64,000 bases of DNA from assembly GCA_041395945.1 (NCBI GenBank), contig JAWKZN010000003.1, positions 248,001 to 312,000 of the forward strand. The letters are read 5' to 3'. Position numbers and translations under genes: made by a program. Positions 26,074 to 34,341 of the stretch are shown piece after piece (positions within the stretch are counted from its first letter, which is position 1; each line of letters opens with the position of its first letter). The stretch is from Pseudomonadales bacterium. GTDB taxonomy: Bacteria > Pseudomonadota > Gammaproteobacteria > Pseudomonadales > Azotimanducaceae. The notes under the pieces were generated by a model. That model was not told the DNA's origin and did no database searches. It saw only the letters and a program-made list of their open reading frames with translations.

Positions 26074-26880
26074 TTTCAGCGGGCTCTGCTCGAGGAAGCG
26101 CACTTCGCCGCCCTGCGCCATGCACCAGCGTGCCGAGGTGTTGCGGCTGCCAGCGGTGGCCTGTTGTGCGGCGTAGGTCGTCCGATCGGCGGGCAGAAGC
26201 CCGCCAATACCAATTCCCATACCGGCATGCCTGATGGTCTCGCCCAATGCAGTGCGCAGAAGTTCCACCGGCGCTGTGCAATCGGTGTGCATCACAAAGG
26301 GTGGCGCAGCAGATGGCGCGCTGGACCCAATGATCCGCACACCACGGGTATCGAGCAGGGGATAGCTGTGAGCATCTATTGCGGCCAGATCGACGACTCC
26401 GCGCCGAAGGAGGGTGAGGCTGTGTGCATGGGAGCCGCTGATCATCAGGTCGACGTCCGGCAGATCATGAGTCTCACACCATTCGAGCAGCGCATCGCAA
26501 CCCGAGCGTGAGCTCGGAGCGTTGACCGCCGCACGTTCGGGTTTTCCCCGGAAATTCGAACGCTGCACGATGTGACTGAAGTAGGTGCCTGGCGGGCAAT
26601 CGAGATCGGCAAATACGGGTGTCGCGAAAGGCTTCAGATCACGGCCGTGCTCGGCGAACAGATCCAATCCGCAACATTGGCTCAGCAGCAATTCGGACAG
26701 GCGCCACAAGTCGGACGGTGCACGGGTACGGTCGAGCGATTGCGGCAGTCCGGCGATACCGCGTTCCACCAGGGCCTGTCGCAAGTGCGACCAGAAGCTA
26801 TCGAGGTGCTGTCGGGCTGGTGGCAGGTCGTACCAGGGCAGGCTCGCAAGCCATTTCACGCTAGCGCAGAAAAAGCTCAT
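26056..26880 (-). CDS. PhnD-like periplasmic-binding-fold protein, orphan
   Basis: A 274-residue protein resembling the PhnD/phosphite/phosphonate substrate-binding family: SLPWYDLPPARQHLDSFWSHLRQAL at the N-terminus, PVFADLDCPPGTYFSHIVQRSNF in the middle, and GVVDLAAIDAHSYPLL as the ligand-cleft segment. No signal peptide or lipobox is evident and no ABC transporter genes are adjacent, so it may be cytoplasmic or have another role. Its ATG lies inside the 3' end of ilvA; a GTG at 26859, just after the ilvA stop, is an alternative start. Confidence 0.75.
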   Translation of the reverse strand: MSFFCASVKWLASLPWYDLPPARQHLDSFWSHLRQALVERGIAGLPQSLDRTRAPSDLWRLSELLLSQCCGLDLFAEHGRDLKPFATPVFADLDCPPGTYFSHIVQRSNFRGKPERAAVNAPSSRSGCDALLEWCETHDLPDVDLMISGSHAHSLTLLRRGVVDLAAIDAHSYPLLDTRGVRIIGSSAPSAAPPFVMHTDCTAPVELLRTALGETIRHAGMGIGIGGLLPADRTTYAAQQATAGSRNTSARWCMAQGGEVRFLEQSPLKLEVIR

Positions 26881-28387
26881 AGGCCGGATTCCCGGTCTCT
26901 TCCCAGTACCGGTAACCGATGGCTTCGAGATTGGCAGACAGACGTTTGCGCTCCTGGGTGACTTTTACTCCGGAAGATTCGAAGCCCACCAGCACCCGAC
27001 CCCAGGCCGCGCCATGATTCCGATAATGAAACATGGTGATGTTCCATTCCGTGCCGAGCACCGACAGAAAGCGCAGCAGCGCGCCGGGTCGTTCCGGAAA
27101 TTCGAAGCGATACAGCAGTTCTTTCCGGGAAGTGCCCGTACGCCCGCCCACCATGTGGCGCACGTGGAGCTTGGCGGTCTCGTTGTCGGTCATGTCGGTC
27201 ACGGCGTAGCCGCTTTCCTTCAGCTGGCTGACCAGACGCCTGCGTGCATCCTTTGCGCCTACCTGAAGACCCACATAGACATGAGCATCGTCACCGCCCG
27301 CGTAGCGGTAGTTGAACTCCGTAACCGTATTCTTGCCCAGGGCCCGACAGAACGTTCTGAAACTGCCTTTCTTCTCCGGGATGGTGACACCAAGCAGCGC
27401 TTCGCGCTGCTCGCCGATCTCCGCACGCTCTGAGATGTGGCGCAGGCGATCAAAGTTCACGTTGGCACCACTGACGACGGCTACCAGTTTCCTGTTCTCA
27501 ATCGATCGGGCAGCGCAGTATTTTTTCATTCCGGCGACGGCGAGCGCGCCCGCCGGTTCAGCAATGGACCTCGTGTCATCAAAGAGATCCTTGATCGCGG
27601 CACAGATCTGATCCGTGTTCACGGTGATCACACTGTCCACGCACTTTCTGGCGATGCGGAAAGTCTCCTTTCCGACCTGGGCGACGGAGGCACCATCGGC
27701 AAAGAGGTCGAGGGTCTCATAGGGCAGCGTTACCCGGCGTCCGGCGGCGAGTGCGGCCGACATGCAGGCTGAGCCTTCTGCCTCGACACCGATCACCCGG
27801 GTAGCCGGAGACAGGTACTTCACATAGGCGGCTATGCCGGCAATCAGCCCACCGCCGCCGACCGGAACAAAGATCACATCCGGCGCACCATGGTGCTGAT
27901 TGAGGATCTCCATGCCCACGGTGCCCTGGCCCGCGATCACGTCGACATCGTCGAAGGGGTGCACGTACACGTAGCCTTCTTCCGCCACCAGCGTGCGGGC
28001 ATGACCGGCTGCGTCATCGTAGGTATCGCCGTGCAGCACCACCTTTGCACCCAGTGCGCGCACCGCGTCGACTTTGATGCTGGGTGCGTTGTGTCCCATC
28101 ACGATGATCGACTTCAGACCCAGCTCACGGGCCGCATAGGCAACGCCCTGGGCGTGATTGCCGGCAGAGGCCGCAATCACACCCCGGGCCTTCTGCGCGT
28201 CACTCAACTGGGCGATCTTGTTGTAGGCACCCCGCAGTTTGAACGAGAACACGGGCTGCATGTCTTCACGCTTCAGCGACACCTGATTACCAAGACGCTG
28301 GGTCAGCAGACGGGCAGGCAGCAGGGGGGTTTCCACGGCGACGTCATAGACCCGGGAAGAAAGAATCTTCTTTACGTACTTTTCCAC
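26861..28387 (-). CDS. ilvA: threonine ammonia-lyase (deaminase), biosynthetic
   Basis: Converts threonine to 2-oxobutyrate in isoleucine synthesis. From GTG 28387 it is 508 residues, close to E. coli IlvA. PLP-binding Lys50 lies in FSFKLRGAYNK, with SAGNHAQGVAYAA and the phosphate loop VGGGGLIAG. Two ACT-like regulatory domains follow (ALLGVTIPEKKGSFRTFC from ~330, and YRFEFPERPGALLRFL), the form feedback-inhibited by isoleucine. The frame continues upstream to 28453, but that part is unlike the family. Divergent from rpiA with only ~30 bases between them. Confidence 0.93.
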   Translation of the reverse strand: MEKYVKKILSSRVYDVAVETPLLPARLLTQRLGNQVSLKREDMQPVFSFKLRGAYNKIAQLSDAQKARGVIAASAGNHAQGVAYAARELGLKSIIVMGHNAPSIKVDAVRALGAKVVLHGDTYDDAAGHARTLVAEEGYVYVHPFDDVDVIAGQGTVGMEILNQHHGAPDVIFVPVGGGGLIAGIAAYVKYLSPATRVIGVEAEGSACMSAALAAGRRVTLPYETLDLFADGASVAQVGKETFRIARKCVDSVITVNTDQICAAIKDLFDDTRSIAEPAGALAVAGMKKYCAARSIENRKLVAVVSGANVNFDRLRHISERAEIGEQREALLGVTIPEKKGSFRTFCRALGKNTVTEFNYRYAGGDDAHVYVGLQVGAKDARRRLVSQLKESGYAVTDMTDNETAKLHVRHMVGGRTGTSRKELLYRFEFPERPGALLRFLSVLGTEWNITMFHYRNHGAAWGRVLVGFESSGVKVTQERKRLSANLEAIGYRYWEETGNPAYELFLR

Positions 28388-28419
28388 TTGGCATCGATCG
28401 GTTACTGTCGGCGGCGAGT

Positions 28420-29085
28420 ATGAACCAAGACGCCCAGAAACGCAGTGCCGCACAGGCCGCCATCGCCCATATCGAACCGCGGCTGAACCGCCACAGCATC
28501 GTGGGTGTGGGTACCGGTTCCACCACGAATCTGTTCATCGACGAACTCGCCGCGATCCGCGGCAAGTTCGATGCCTGTGTGTCCAGTTCCGAGGCCAGTA
28601 CGAAGCGCCTCGAAGCACACGGCATCCAGGTGCTCGATCTCAATTCCGTGGACGAGGTGACCGTGTATGTGGACGGCGCCGACGAGGCCAACAGCGAACG
28701 TCAGCTCATCAAGGGTGCCGGGGGCGCACTGACCCGGGAAAAGATAGTGGCAGCTGCGGCGCTGGAGTTCGTCTGCATCATCGATCAGAGCAAACGGGTC
28801 GACGTGCTGGGGCGCTTTCCCCTGCCTGTCGAAGTCATACCCATGGCCCGGGGACTGGTCGCCCGTGCGTTGCGCGATCTCGGCGGTTCGCCCGAGTGGC
28901 GTCAGGGCTATGTGACCGACAATGGCAACCTGATCCTCGACGTACACGGTCTGCAGATCGTCGATCCTCCCGCGCTCGAATACCGCATAAACAACATCGT
29001 CGGCGTGGTCTGCTGCGGCATCTTCGCAGCCCAGGCAGCAACACGGGTGCTGATGGCGGGGCCGGAGGGTGTGGTGTCCTTCTAG
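28420..29085 (+). CDS. rpiA: ribose-5-phosphate isomerase A
   Basis: Interconverts ribose-5-phosphate and ribulose-5-phosphate. It is 221 residues with VGVGTGSTTNLFIDELA as the phosphate loop, VDGADEAN with the catalytic Asp, and KGAGGALTREKIVA. Divergent from ilvA, as in Pseudomonas. It ends directly before a hairpin-forming tandem repeat. Confidence 0.96.
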   Translation: MNQDAQKRSAAQAAIAHIEPRLNRHSIVGVGTGSTTNLFIDELAAIRGKFDACVSSSEASTKRLEAHGIQVLDLNSVDEVTVYVDGADEANSERQLIKGAGGALTREKIVAAAALEFVCIIDQSKRVDVLGRFPLPVEVIPMARGLVARALRDLGGSPEWRQGYVTDNGNLILDVHGLQIVDPPALEYRINNIVGVVCCGIFAAQAATRVLMAGPEGVVSF

Positions 29086-29086
29086 C

Positions 29087-29160
29087 GGACACCCCGCTTC
29101 CTGGCGGGACACCCCGCTTCCTGGCGGGACACCCCGCTTCCTGGCGGGACACCCTGCCTC
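29087..29160 (+). repeat. 20-bp tandem repeat array after rpiA
   Basis: Three identical 20-base units GGACACCCCGCTTCCTGGCG at 29087, 29107 and 29127, plus a partial fourth from 29147, starting one base after the rpiA stop codon (29083-29085). Each unit junction can fold into a hairpin (GCGGG-ACA-CCCCGC, or CCCGC-TTCCT-GGCGGG). It lies between the convergent rpiA and D2HGDH genes and could serve as a bidirectional terminator. Confidence 0.93.
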
Positions 29161-29204
29161 GCAATGGTGACGGACGCGCAATGCCGCATGCTGGCATCAG
29201 ACGT

Positions 29205-30572
29205 TCACGGCAGAAGCTTCCCCGGATTCATGATCCCGTCCGGATCAAAGACACCCTTGAGCTGGTGCATCAGATCGATCTCCGGTGTGCTGCGGCTATA
29301 GGAGAGAAAGTCTTTCTTCAGCAGCCCTACGCCATGCTCGGCTGAGATCGAGCCATCCCTTGCCAGCACCTGCTCGAAGATTTTCGGACTGATGGTATGA
29401 CAGCGCTCATAAAACTCCGCACCGGAGAGTTGATCGGGTTTGAGAATATTCAGGTGCAGGTTGCCATCGCCAATGTGGCCGTACCAGCACACTTCGAAAT
29501 CCGGATAGCTGTCCCGCACCAGCGCGTCGATGTCGTCAATGAACTGCGGCATCAGCGAGACCCGCACGGAAAGATCGTTCTTGTACGGTGTGTATCCCGA
29601 AATACTTTCTGAGATACCCTCCCGCAGCTGCCACAGGGCCTCGGCCTGGGCAACGGACTGACTGAGCACGCCGTCCACCACCCAGCCCGCCGCCACCGTT
29701 CTTTCAAATACCTGCTCCGCAGCGGCAAGCTCGGTTTCGTCGAATTCGATCAGTGCGTAGAACGGAACTGCTTCACTGAGCGGTCGCGGCAGATCCCGAT
29801 GCGCGCGCACCTTGGTCAGCGCCATCTCGGAAAAAAATTCGAAAGCGGATGGACGCAGTGCCGCGTTGAATTCAGCCAGCACCTTCAGAATATCCGCGAA
29901 CACAGGCACACCCAGCACCATCACCCGCTGCGGAGCCGGTGCGGGTGCCAGGCGGATCTGCGCTTCGACAATAAAGCCCAGGGTACCTTCGGAGCCGATA
30001 AAGAGGTGGCGCAGGTCGTAGCCGGTGGCATTCTTCACCAGTCCGTGATTGAGTTCGAGGACTTCGCCACTGCCGGTCACGACCTTCAGTCCCGCCACCC
30101 AGTCCCGGGTGAGGCCGTAGCGGATGACCTTGATACCGCCGGCGTTGGTCGCGATGTTGCCACCGATCTGACTGGAACCGGAGGAGGCGAAATCGACCGG
30201 ATAGCTGAGCCCTTGCGAGTCGGCAAATTCCTGCAGAGCCTGGGTGACTACACCGGCCTGACAAGTCACCAGACGGTCCGCCGCATCAAATTCGAGGACG
30301 CGATTCATCCGGTCGAAAGACACCACCACCTCGCCATTGCCCGCCACCGCCCCACCGGACAGCCCGGTTCGACCACCCGAGGGCACCAGCGCAAAACCTT
30401 CCTGCCGGGCCAGCTTCACCAGGTTCTGCACGTCTGCCACGGACTCGACGAACACGACCGCAGCAGGGGCGACCGTAAAACTGCGGGTCCAGTCCCGCCC
30501 CCACTGAGCGAGGGTGTCGGGATCCCGTTTCAGCTGCCTGTCTGAGAACAATTCATCGAGCGCGTCGGTCAT
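29205..30572 (-). CDS. FAD-linked D-2-hydroxyglutarate dehydrogenase (GlcD family)
   Basis: A flavin oxidoreductase of the VAO/GlcD group, about 455 residues. The FAD-binding domain shows VPSGGRTGLSGGAVAG and SSQIGGNIATNAGGIKVIRYG; the C-terminal domain shows WYGHIGDGNLHLN and SAEHGVGLLKK, where metal and substrate ligands lie. The family includes glycolate, D-lactate and D-2-hydroxyglutarate dehydrogenases. I favour the last because the gene is divergent from serA, whose enzyme makes D-2-hydroxyglutarate as a by-product, a known pairing in pseudomonads. ATG at 30572 or 30584. Confidence 0.85.
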   Translation of the reverse strand: MTDALDELFSDRQLKRDPDTLAQWGRDWTRSFTVAPAAVVFVESVADVQNLVKLARQEGFALVPSGGRTGLSGGAVAGNGEVVVSFDRMNRVLEFDAADRLVTCQAGVVTQALQEFADSQGLSYPVDFASSGSSQIGGNIATNAGGIKVIRYGLTRDWVAGLKVVTGSGEVLELNHGLVKNATGYDLRHLFIGSEGTLGFIVEAQIRLAPAPAPQRVMVLGVPVFADILKVLAEFNAALRPSAFEFFSEMALTKVRAHRDLPRPLSEAVPFYALIEFDETELAAAEQVFERTVAAGWVVDGVLSQSVAQAEALWQLREGISESISGYTPYKNDLSVRVSLMPQFIDDIDALVRDSYPDFEVCWYGHIGDGNLHLNILKPDQLSGAEFYERCHTISPKIFEQVLARDGSISAEHGVGLLKKDFLSYSRSTPEIDLMHQLKGVFDPDGIMNPGKLLP

Positions 30573-30660
30573 TTTCGCTTTCATCGGTCGCAAGGGACGC
30601 TAGTATATGCGCCCTTCGACGCCCTGACCGCCCACCCACGCCCCCTGGAGAGTTCATTCC

Positions 30661-31890
30661 GTGGCACAGACTTCCTTCGACAAAGCCAGAATCCGGGTGC
30701 TGCTTCTGGAGGGTGTGCACACCTCCGCACTGCACAGCCTGAGCGCGGGCGGCTACGACAACGTGACCAGACTGGATCATGCACTGCAGGGTGCTGAACT
30801 GGACGCCGCACTGAAGGATGTACACATCCTCGGCATCCGCTCCCGCACCCAGCTCACCGAAGAGATCATCGCTGCGGCCGAACGCCTGATGGCCGTGGGC
30901 TGCTTCTGCATCGGCACCAATCAGGTAGCGCTGGCGGCAGCAACACGTGCCGGGATTCCGGTATTCAACGCACCCTATTCGAATACCCGCAGTGTGGCGG
31001 AGCTGGTGCTCGCCGAAGCCATCCTGCTGCTGCGCGGCGTGCCTGAGAAAAGCGCCCAGATGCACGAGGGCAACTGGCAGAAGTCGGCGCGCGCATCATT
31101 CGAAACCCGGGGCAAGACGCTGGGTGTGATCGGCTACGGCAACATCGGTTCCCAGCTCGGCGTGCTGGCAGAGGGCCTCGGCATGCGGGTGGTTTTCCAC
31201 GACGTGGTGAAGAAGCTCAATCTCGGCAACGCCACCCAGGTCGACACACTCAAGGACCTGTTGCGCCAGGCTGATGTGGTGACCCTGCACGTGCCGGCCA
31301 CACCTGCCACCCGCAATATGATTGGAGCGAAAGAGCTGACGTTGCTGAAAAGCACCGCGGTACTGATCAACGCCTCCCGGGGCAATGTGCTGGATCTCGA
31401 TGCACTGGCCAGCCGGTTGCGCGAGGGGCAGCTGCTTGGTGCGGCGGTGGACGTGTTTCCCGAGGAGCCGAAGACCAACGGGCCGACGTTCGCATCGCCA
31501 TTGCGCGGACTGGGCAACGTGATCCTCACCCCCCATGTCGGTGGCAGCACGCTCGAGGCCCAGGAGAACATCGGCACGGAAGTGGCCGAAAAGCTCATCC
31601 GCTACAGCGACAACGGCACCACTGTGTCTGCGGTGAATTTTCCGGAGGTCGCACTGCCGGAGCATCCCGGTCAGCACCGCCTGCTGCACATTCACCGCAA
31701 CGTGCCCGGTGTGCTTTCCGCCATCAACCAGGCACTGTCGGATGCCAATGCCAACATCGCCGGCCAGTACCTGCAGACCAATGCGGAAATCGGCTACGTG
31801 GTGATCGATATCGACGCGGACTATTCCACCGATGTGCGCGCCGTTCTTCAGACGGTGCCCGGAACGATTCGTACGCGAGTGCTGTTCTAG
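30661..31890 (+). CDS. serA: D-3-phosphoglycerate dehydrogenase
   Basis: First committed step of serine synthesis. It is 409 residues with a GTG start, the E. coli size class. The NAD-binding loop GVIGYGNIGSQLGVLAE is central, the catalytic His lies in ILTPHVGGSTLEAQENIG, and a C-terminal ACT domain (HRNVPGVLSAINQALSDANANIAGQYLQT) provides serine feedback. A TAGTATAT stretch at 30601-30608 in the 88-base divergent gap (30573-30660) may be a -10 element. SerA can also reduce 2-oxoglutarate, which links it to the divergent dehydrogenase. Confidence 0.96.
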   Translation: MAQTSFDKARIRVLLLEGVHTSALHSLSAGGYDNVTRLDHALQGAELDAALKDVHILGIRSRTQLTEEIIAAAERLMAVGCFCIGTNQVALAAATRAGIPVFNAPYSNTRSVAELVLAEAILLLRGVPEKSAQMHEGNWQKSARASFETRGKTLGVIGYGNIGSQLGVLAEGLGMRVVFHDVVKKLNLGNATQVDTLKDLLRQADVVTLHVPATPATRNMIGAKELTLLKSTAVLINASRGNVLDLDALASRLREGQLLGAAVDVFPEEPKTNGPTFASPLRGLGNVILTPHVGGSTLEAQENIGTEVAEKLIRYSDNGTTVSAVNFPEVALPEHPGQHRLLHIHRNVPGVLSAINQALSDANANIAGQYLQTNAEIGYVVIDIDADYSTDVRAVLQTVPGTIRTRVLF

Positions 31891-31906
31891 CCTGTCTGAC
31901 ACCGAG

Positions 31907-32014
31907 TTCAGGAAGTTCGGATAATGGTTGATCAGGGCGCGGGCGAGGACCTGCAATCCCGGGCCTCGTTCGGCAGCTCCGCTGTGCCCTCGTATGCCGA
32001 TTTGCCTCGTGCAG
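31907..32014 (-). repeat. dispersed repeat, copy A
   Basis: Read on the minus strand this ~105-base element matches copy B at 56211-56311, including 23 identical bases (31970-31992 against 56234-56256), the shared GCAGGTCCTCG (31944-31954), and a GAGGCAAAT start. It lies in the gap after serA. No coding function is evident, although minus-strand reading frames of both copies translate similarly simply because the DNA is alike. Confidence 0.85.
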
Positions 32015-32031
32015 GAACACGAGTCAAATCG
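31998..32031. terminator. strong hairpin between serA and the alpha/beta hydrolase
   Basis: CGATTTG-C-CTCGTG pairs with CACGAG-T-CAAATCG across a six-base loop (CAGGAA), a 13-pair stem with one mismatch. It sits near the axis of the inverted pair formed by repeat copies A and C (arms 31937-31958 and 32060-32081 are perfect complements over 22 bases). A bidirectional terminator for the converging genes is a reasonable reading, although a T run is lacking. Confidence 0.55.
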
Positions 32032-32036
32032 ACACA

Positions 32037-32103
32037 CTCGGCCTCACTACACGGCCCGAGATTGCAGGTCCTCGCCCGCGCTTGATGAATCATTCCGAGC
32101 TTC
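32037..32103 (+). repeat. dispersed repeat, partial copy C
   Basis: Plus-strand partial copy of the element: GGCCCGAGATTGCAGGTC at 32053-32070, GCAGGTCCTCG at 32064-32074, then a TTGATGAATCATTCCGA tail that parallels the ends of copies A and B. It lacks the central block GAGGGCACAGCGGAGC found in A and B. With copy A it makes an inverted repeat. Confidence 0.75.
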
Positions 32104-32182
32104 GTGATGGCTCGTCTGGCTGGCCGTCGGGGAGTGCCCGCGGTCCTGTGTCGGAGCGACTTCGAGGCTTGCGGACGCGCTG

Positions 32183-33133
32183 TTAGTCGAGGAATCTTGG
32201 TGCCAGCCACTCGAACATCTGGCGCCGGATGTCTTCGGATTCGTTGACCAGATGATGACGGGCGGCTGGAATCTCCAGGACTTCCGGTTCGGTCATCCGC
32301 CGCAGCGTGCGCAGATTGCGCTTCCAGCCCACGGTCTGATCCGCATGTCCCTGTACCACCAGGGGCCGGAATGGCAACTCGCCGTAGCGCTCGAAGCGCG
32401 TCATCCAGGCCACCATCGCGGTCACCCAGGCAACAGGCAGCGTGCGGGGCGACAGCGGATCGACGGCGAGCAGCTCGAGAAATTCCGGGTTTTCCGCATT
32501 GGGTGTGAGCACCCGCGGACGCTCGGTGATGGTGCGCCGGGCGATTTCGTAGACGATGCGGGATCTGCCCCAGTTGGCCGGGCGGATCAGCGGGGCCAGC
32601 AGCGCGACCCGCCCGAAGTCCCGGGTGCCGTGCTGCACCAGGTACTCCATCGTGACCGCTCCGCCCATGCTCTGGCCGACGATGTGCCAGGGCCGCACGA
32701 GACGATCACCAGCCGCCGCCAGAGTATCTGCGAGTGCGGCCACGTACTCGTCGAAGCTGCCGATGGTGGCGCGGGGGCCGCTCGACAGCCCGTGGCCTGG
32801 CTGATCGAAAGTCAGCACGTCGTAGCCGGCATCGAGTAGAAACCCGATCAGGTGGCCATAGAGTCCGACGTGGTCGTAGTAGCCGTGACAGACCACCACT
32901 GTGCCCCGGGCTGCTGTCTGGGAGAAAAGCTGGGCGACAATCCGGTGGGCGCCACTGCGGACTACGCCGATGTGATGACGTACCGGCTGGCCGTTGCTGA
33001 GAAAATCGAGATGATAGTAACGGCGGTAGCCCGCCGCCGGGTCGCCTGTAATCGCGGCCGCGGGAGCGAAGGACGACAGTCCGGCTGCGAGCGTTTCGGG
33101 CTCGAAGGAGACAGCACCACGCCGGTAGGTCAC
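32183..33133 (-). CDS. alpha/beta hydrolase (monoacylglycerol lipase-like)
   Basis: A 316-residue serine hydrolase of the Hydrolase_4 type. Nucleophile elbow HIVGQSMGGAVTMEYL, acid in VVQGHADQTVGWKRN and catalytic His in IPAARHHLVNESEDIR. The oxyanion region is GTVVVCHGYYDHVGLYGHLIGFLLDAGYDVLTFDQPGHG, as in lysophospholipases and monoacylglycerol lipases. No signal peptide. It lies just upstream of fba on the same strand side but 22 bases downstream in transcription order, so it may be the last gene of that operon. Confidence 0.88.
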   Translation of the reverse strand: MTYRRGAVSFEPETLAAGLSSFAPAAAITGDPAAGYRRYYHLDFLSNGQPVRHHIGVVRSGAHRIVAQLFSQTAARGTVVVCHGYYDHVGLYGHLIGFLLDAGYDVLTFDQPGHGLSSGPRATIGSFDEYVAALADTLAAAGDRLVRPWHIVGQSMGGAVTMEYLVQHGTRDFGRVALLAPLIRPANWGRSRIVYEIARRTITERPRVLTPNAENPEFLELLAVDPLSPRTLPVAWVTAMVAWMTRFERYGELPFRPLVVQGHADQTVGWKRNLRTLRRMTEPEVLEIPAARHHLVNESEDIRRQMFEWLAPRFLD

Positions 33134-33155
33134 CCGTCCTCCCGTTATCCGGCGC

Positions 33156-34220
33156 TCAGTTCACCACCGGGTCAAGCCTGCCGGCTGCGTAGTCCATGAA
33201 CATCCGCTCCAGTGACAGCACCTGGATCTTCGCTGCATTACCCGCAGTACCGAAAGCCGCATAGCGATCCAGCACCACGGCCTTCATGGCCTTCTGGCTC
33301 TCACCCAGATACTTGCGCGGATCGAATTCGGATTTGTTTTCCGCCAGATAGCGCCGGATGGCTGCGGTGGACGCCAGTCGCAGATCCGTGTCGATGTTCA
33401 CTTTGCGCACCCCGTGGCGGATGCCTTCCTGAATTTCTTCCAGCGGCACCCCGTAGGTCTCGGGTATCTCGCCACCGTAATCGTTGATCAGCTTGAGCAG
33501 CACCTGGGGGACCGACGACGAGCCGTGCATCACCAGATGGGTGTTCGGGATACGCCGATGGATCTCTTTAATGCGGTCGATGTCGAGAATGTCGCCTGTC
33601 GGCGGCCGGGAGAACTTGTAGGCGCCATGGGAAGTGCCGATCGCGATCGCCAGCGCGTCCACGGCCGTCTGCTTCACAAAGTCTGCCGCCTGCTCCGGAT
33701 CCGTAAGGAGCATGTCGTGGGTGAGGGTGCCTGCGGCGCCGACACCATCTTCTTCACCAGCCTCACCCGTTTCCAGTGAACCGAGACAGCCGAGCTCGCC
33801 TTCTACCGAAACCCCGCAGGCATGGGCCATGTCTACCGTCCGGCGGGTCACTTCGACGTTGTACTCATAGCTCGCCGGCGTCTTCTGATCTTCCAGCAGG
33901 GAGCCGTCCATCATCACGGACGAGAAGCCGAGCTGAATCGAACGCTGACAGACCGCCGGTGAGGCCCCGTGGTCCTGGTGCATGACCACCGGAATGTGGG
34001 GAAATTCTTCCATCGCCGCCAGAATCAGATGCCGGAGGAAATTCGGCCCGGCATATTTGCGCGCTCCCGCCGAGGCCTGCACGATCACCGGCGAATCGGT
34101 TTCATCCGCGCCTTCCATGATGGCGCGCATCTGTTCCAGATTGTTGACGTTAAAAGCAGGCACCCCGTAATCGTGCTCTGCGGCATGATCGAGCAGCTGA
34201 CGCATACTGATGAGTGGCAT
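33156..34220 (-). CDS. fba: fructose-bisphosphate aldolase, class II
   Basis: Zinc-dependent aldolase of glycolysis and gluconeogenesis, 354 residues, starting MPLISMRQLLDHAAEHDYGVPAFNVNNLEQ. Zinc ligands and catalytic Asp lie in IPVVMHQDHGAS; further marks are SVEGELGCLG, GTSHGAYKF and LVMHGSSSVP. The class IIA/calvin-type length fits. The start is set by an AGGAG sequence nine bases upstream. Downstream of tkt-pgk; a 16-bp tandem repeat array lies in its leader. Confidence 0.95.
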   Translation of the reverse strand: MPLISMRQLLDHAAEHDYGVPAFNVNNLEQMRAIMEGADETDSPVIVQASAGARKYAGPNFLRHLILAAMEEFPHIPVVMHQDHGASPAVCQRSIQLGFSSVMMDGSLLEDQKTPASYEYNVEVTRRTVDMAHACGVSVEGELGCLGSLETGEAGEEDGVGAAGTLTHDMLLTDPEQAADFVKQTAVDALAIAIGTSHGAYKFSRPPTGDILDIDRIKEIHRRIPNTHLVMHGSSSVPQVLLKLINDYGGEIPETYGVPLEEIQEGIRHGVRKVNIDTDLRLASTAAIRRYLAENKSEFDPRKYLGESQKAMKAVVLDRYAAFGTAGNAAKIQVLSLERMFMDYAAGRLDPVVN

Positions 34221-34242
34221 GAACGTTCTCCTGTATTCCTTT

Positions 34243-34306
34243 GTTGATCGGACCCGGCGTTGATCAGACCCGGCGTTGATCGGACCCGGCATCGGTCGGA
34301 CCCGGC
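34243..34306 (-). repeat. 16-bp tandem repeat array in the fba leader
   Basis: Four head-to-tail units of GTTGATCGGACCCGGC at 34243, 34259, 34275 and 34291; units one and three are identical, the second has one change and the fourth three. It occupies half of the 121-base gap between pgk and fba, ending 22 bases before the fba start codon and close to its ribosome binding site. Confidence 0.92.
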
Positions 34307-34341
34307 CCGCCTGGGGTGATCGGGAGTTCCCTGCCCAGGCG

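Noticed and set aside
31724..32020. Similar small peptides encoded at 31.9 kb and 56.2 kb
   Set aside because: The shared peptide (EAN..TRAQRSCR.RPG) comes from the dispersed DNA repeat being alike at both sites; there is no start signal or codon pattern suggesting translation.
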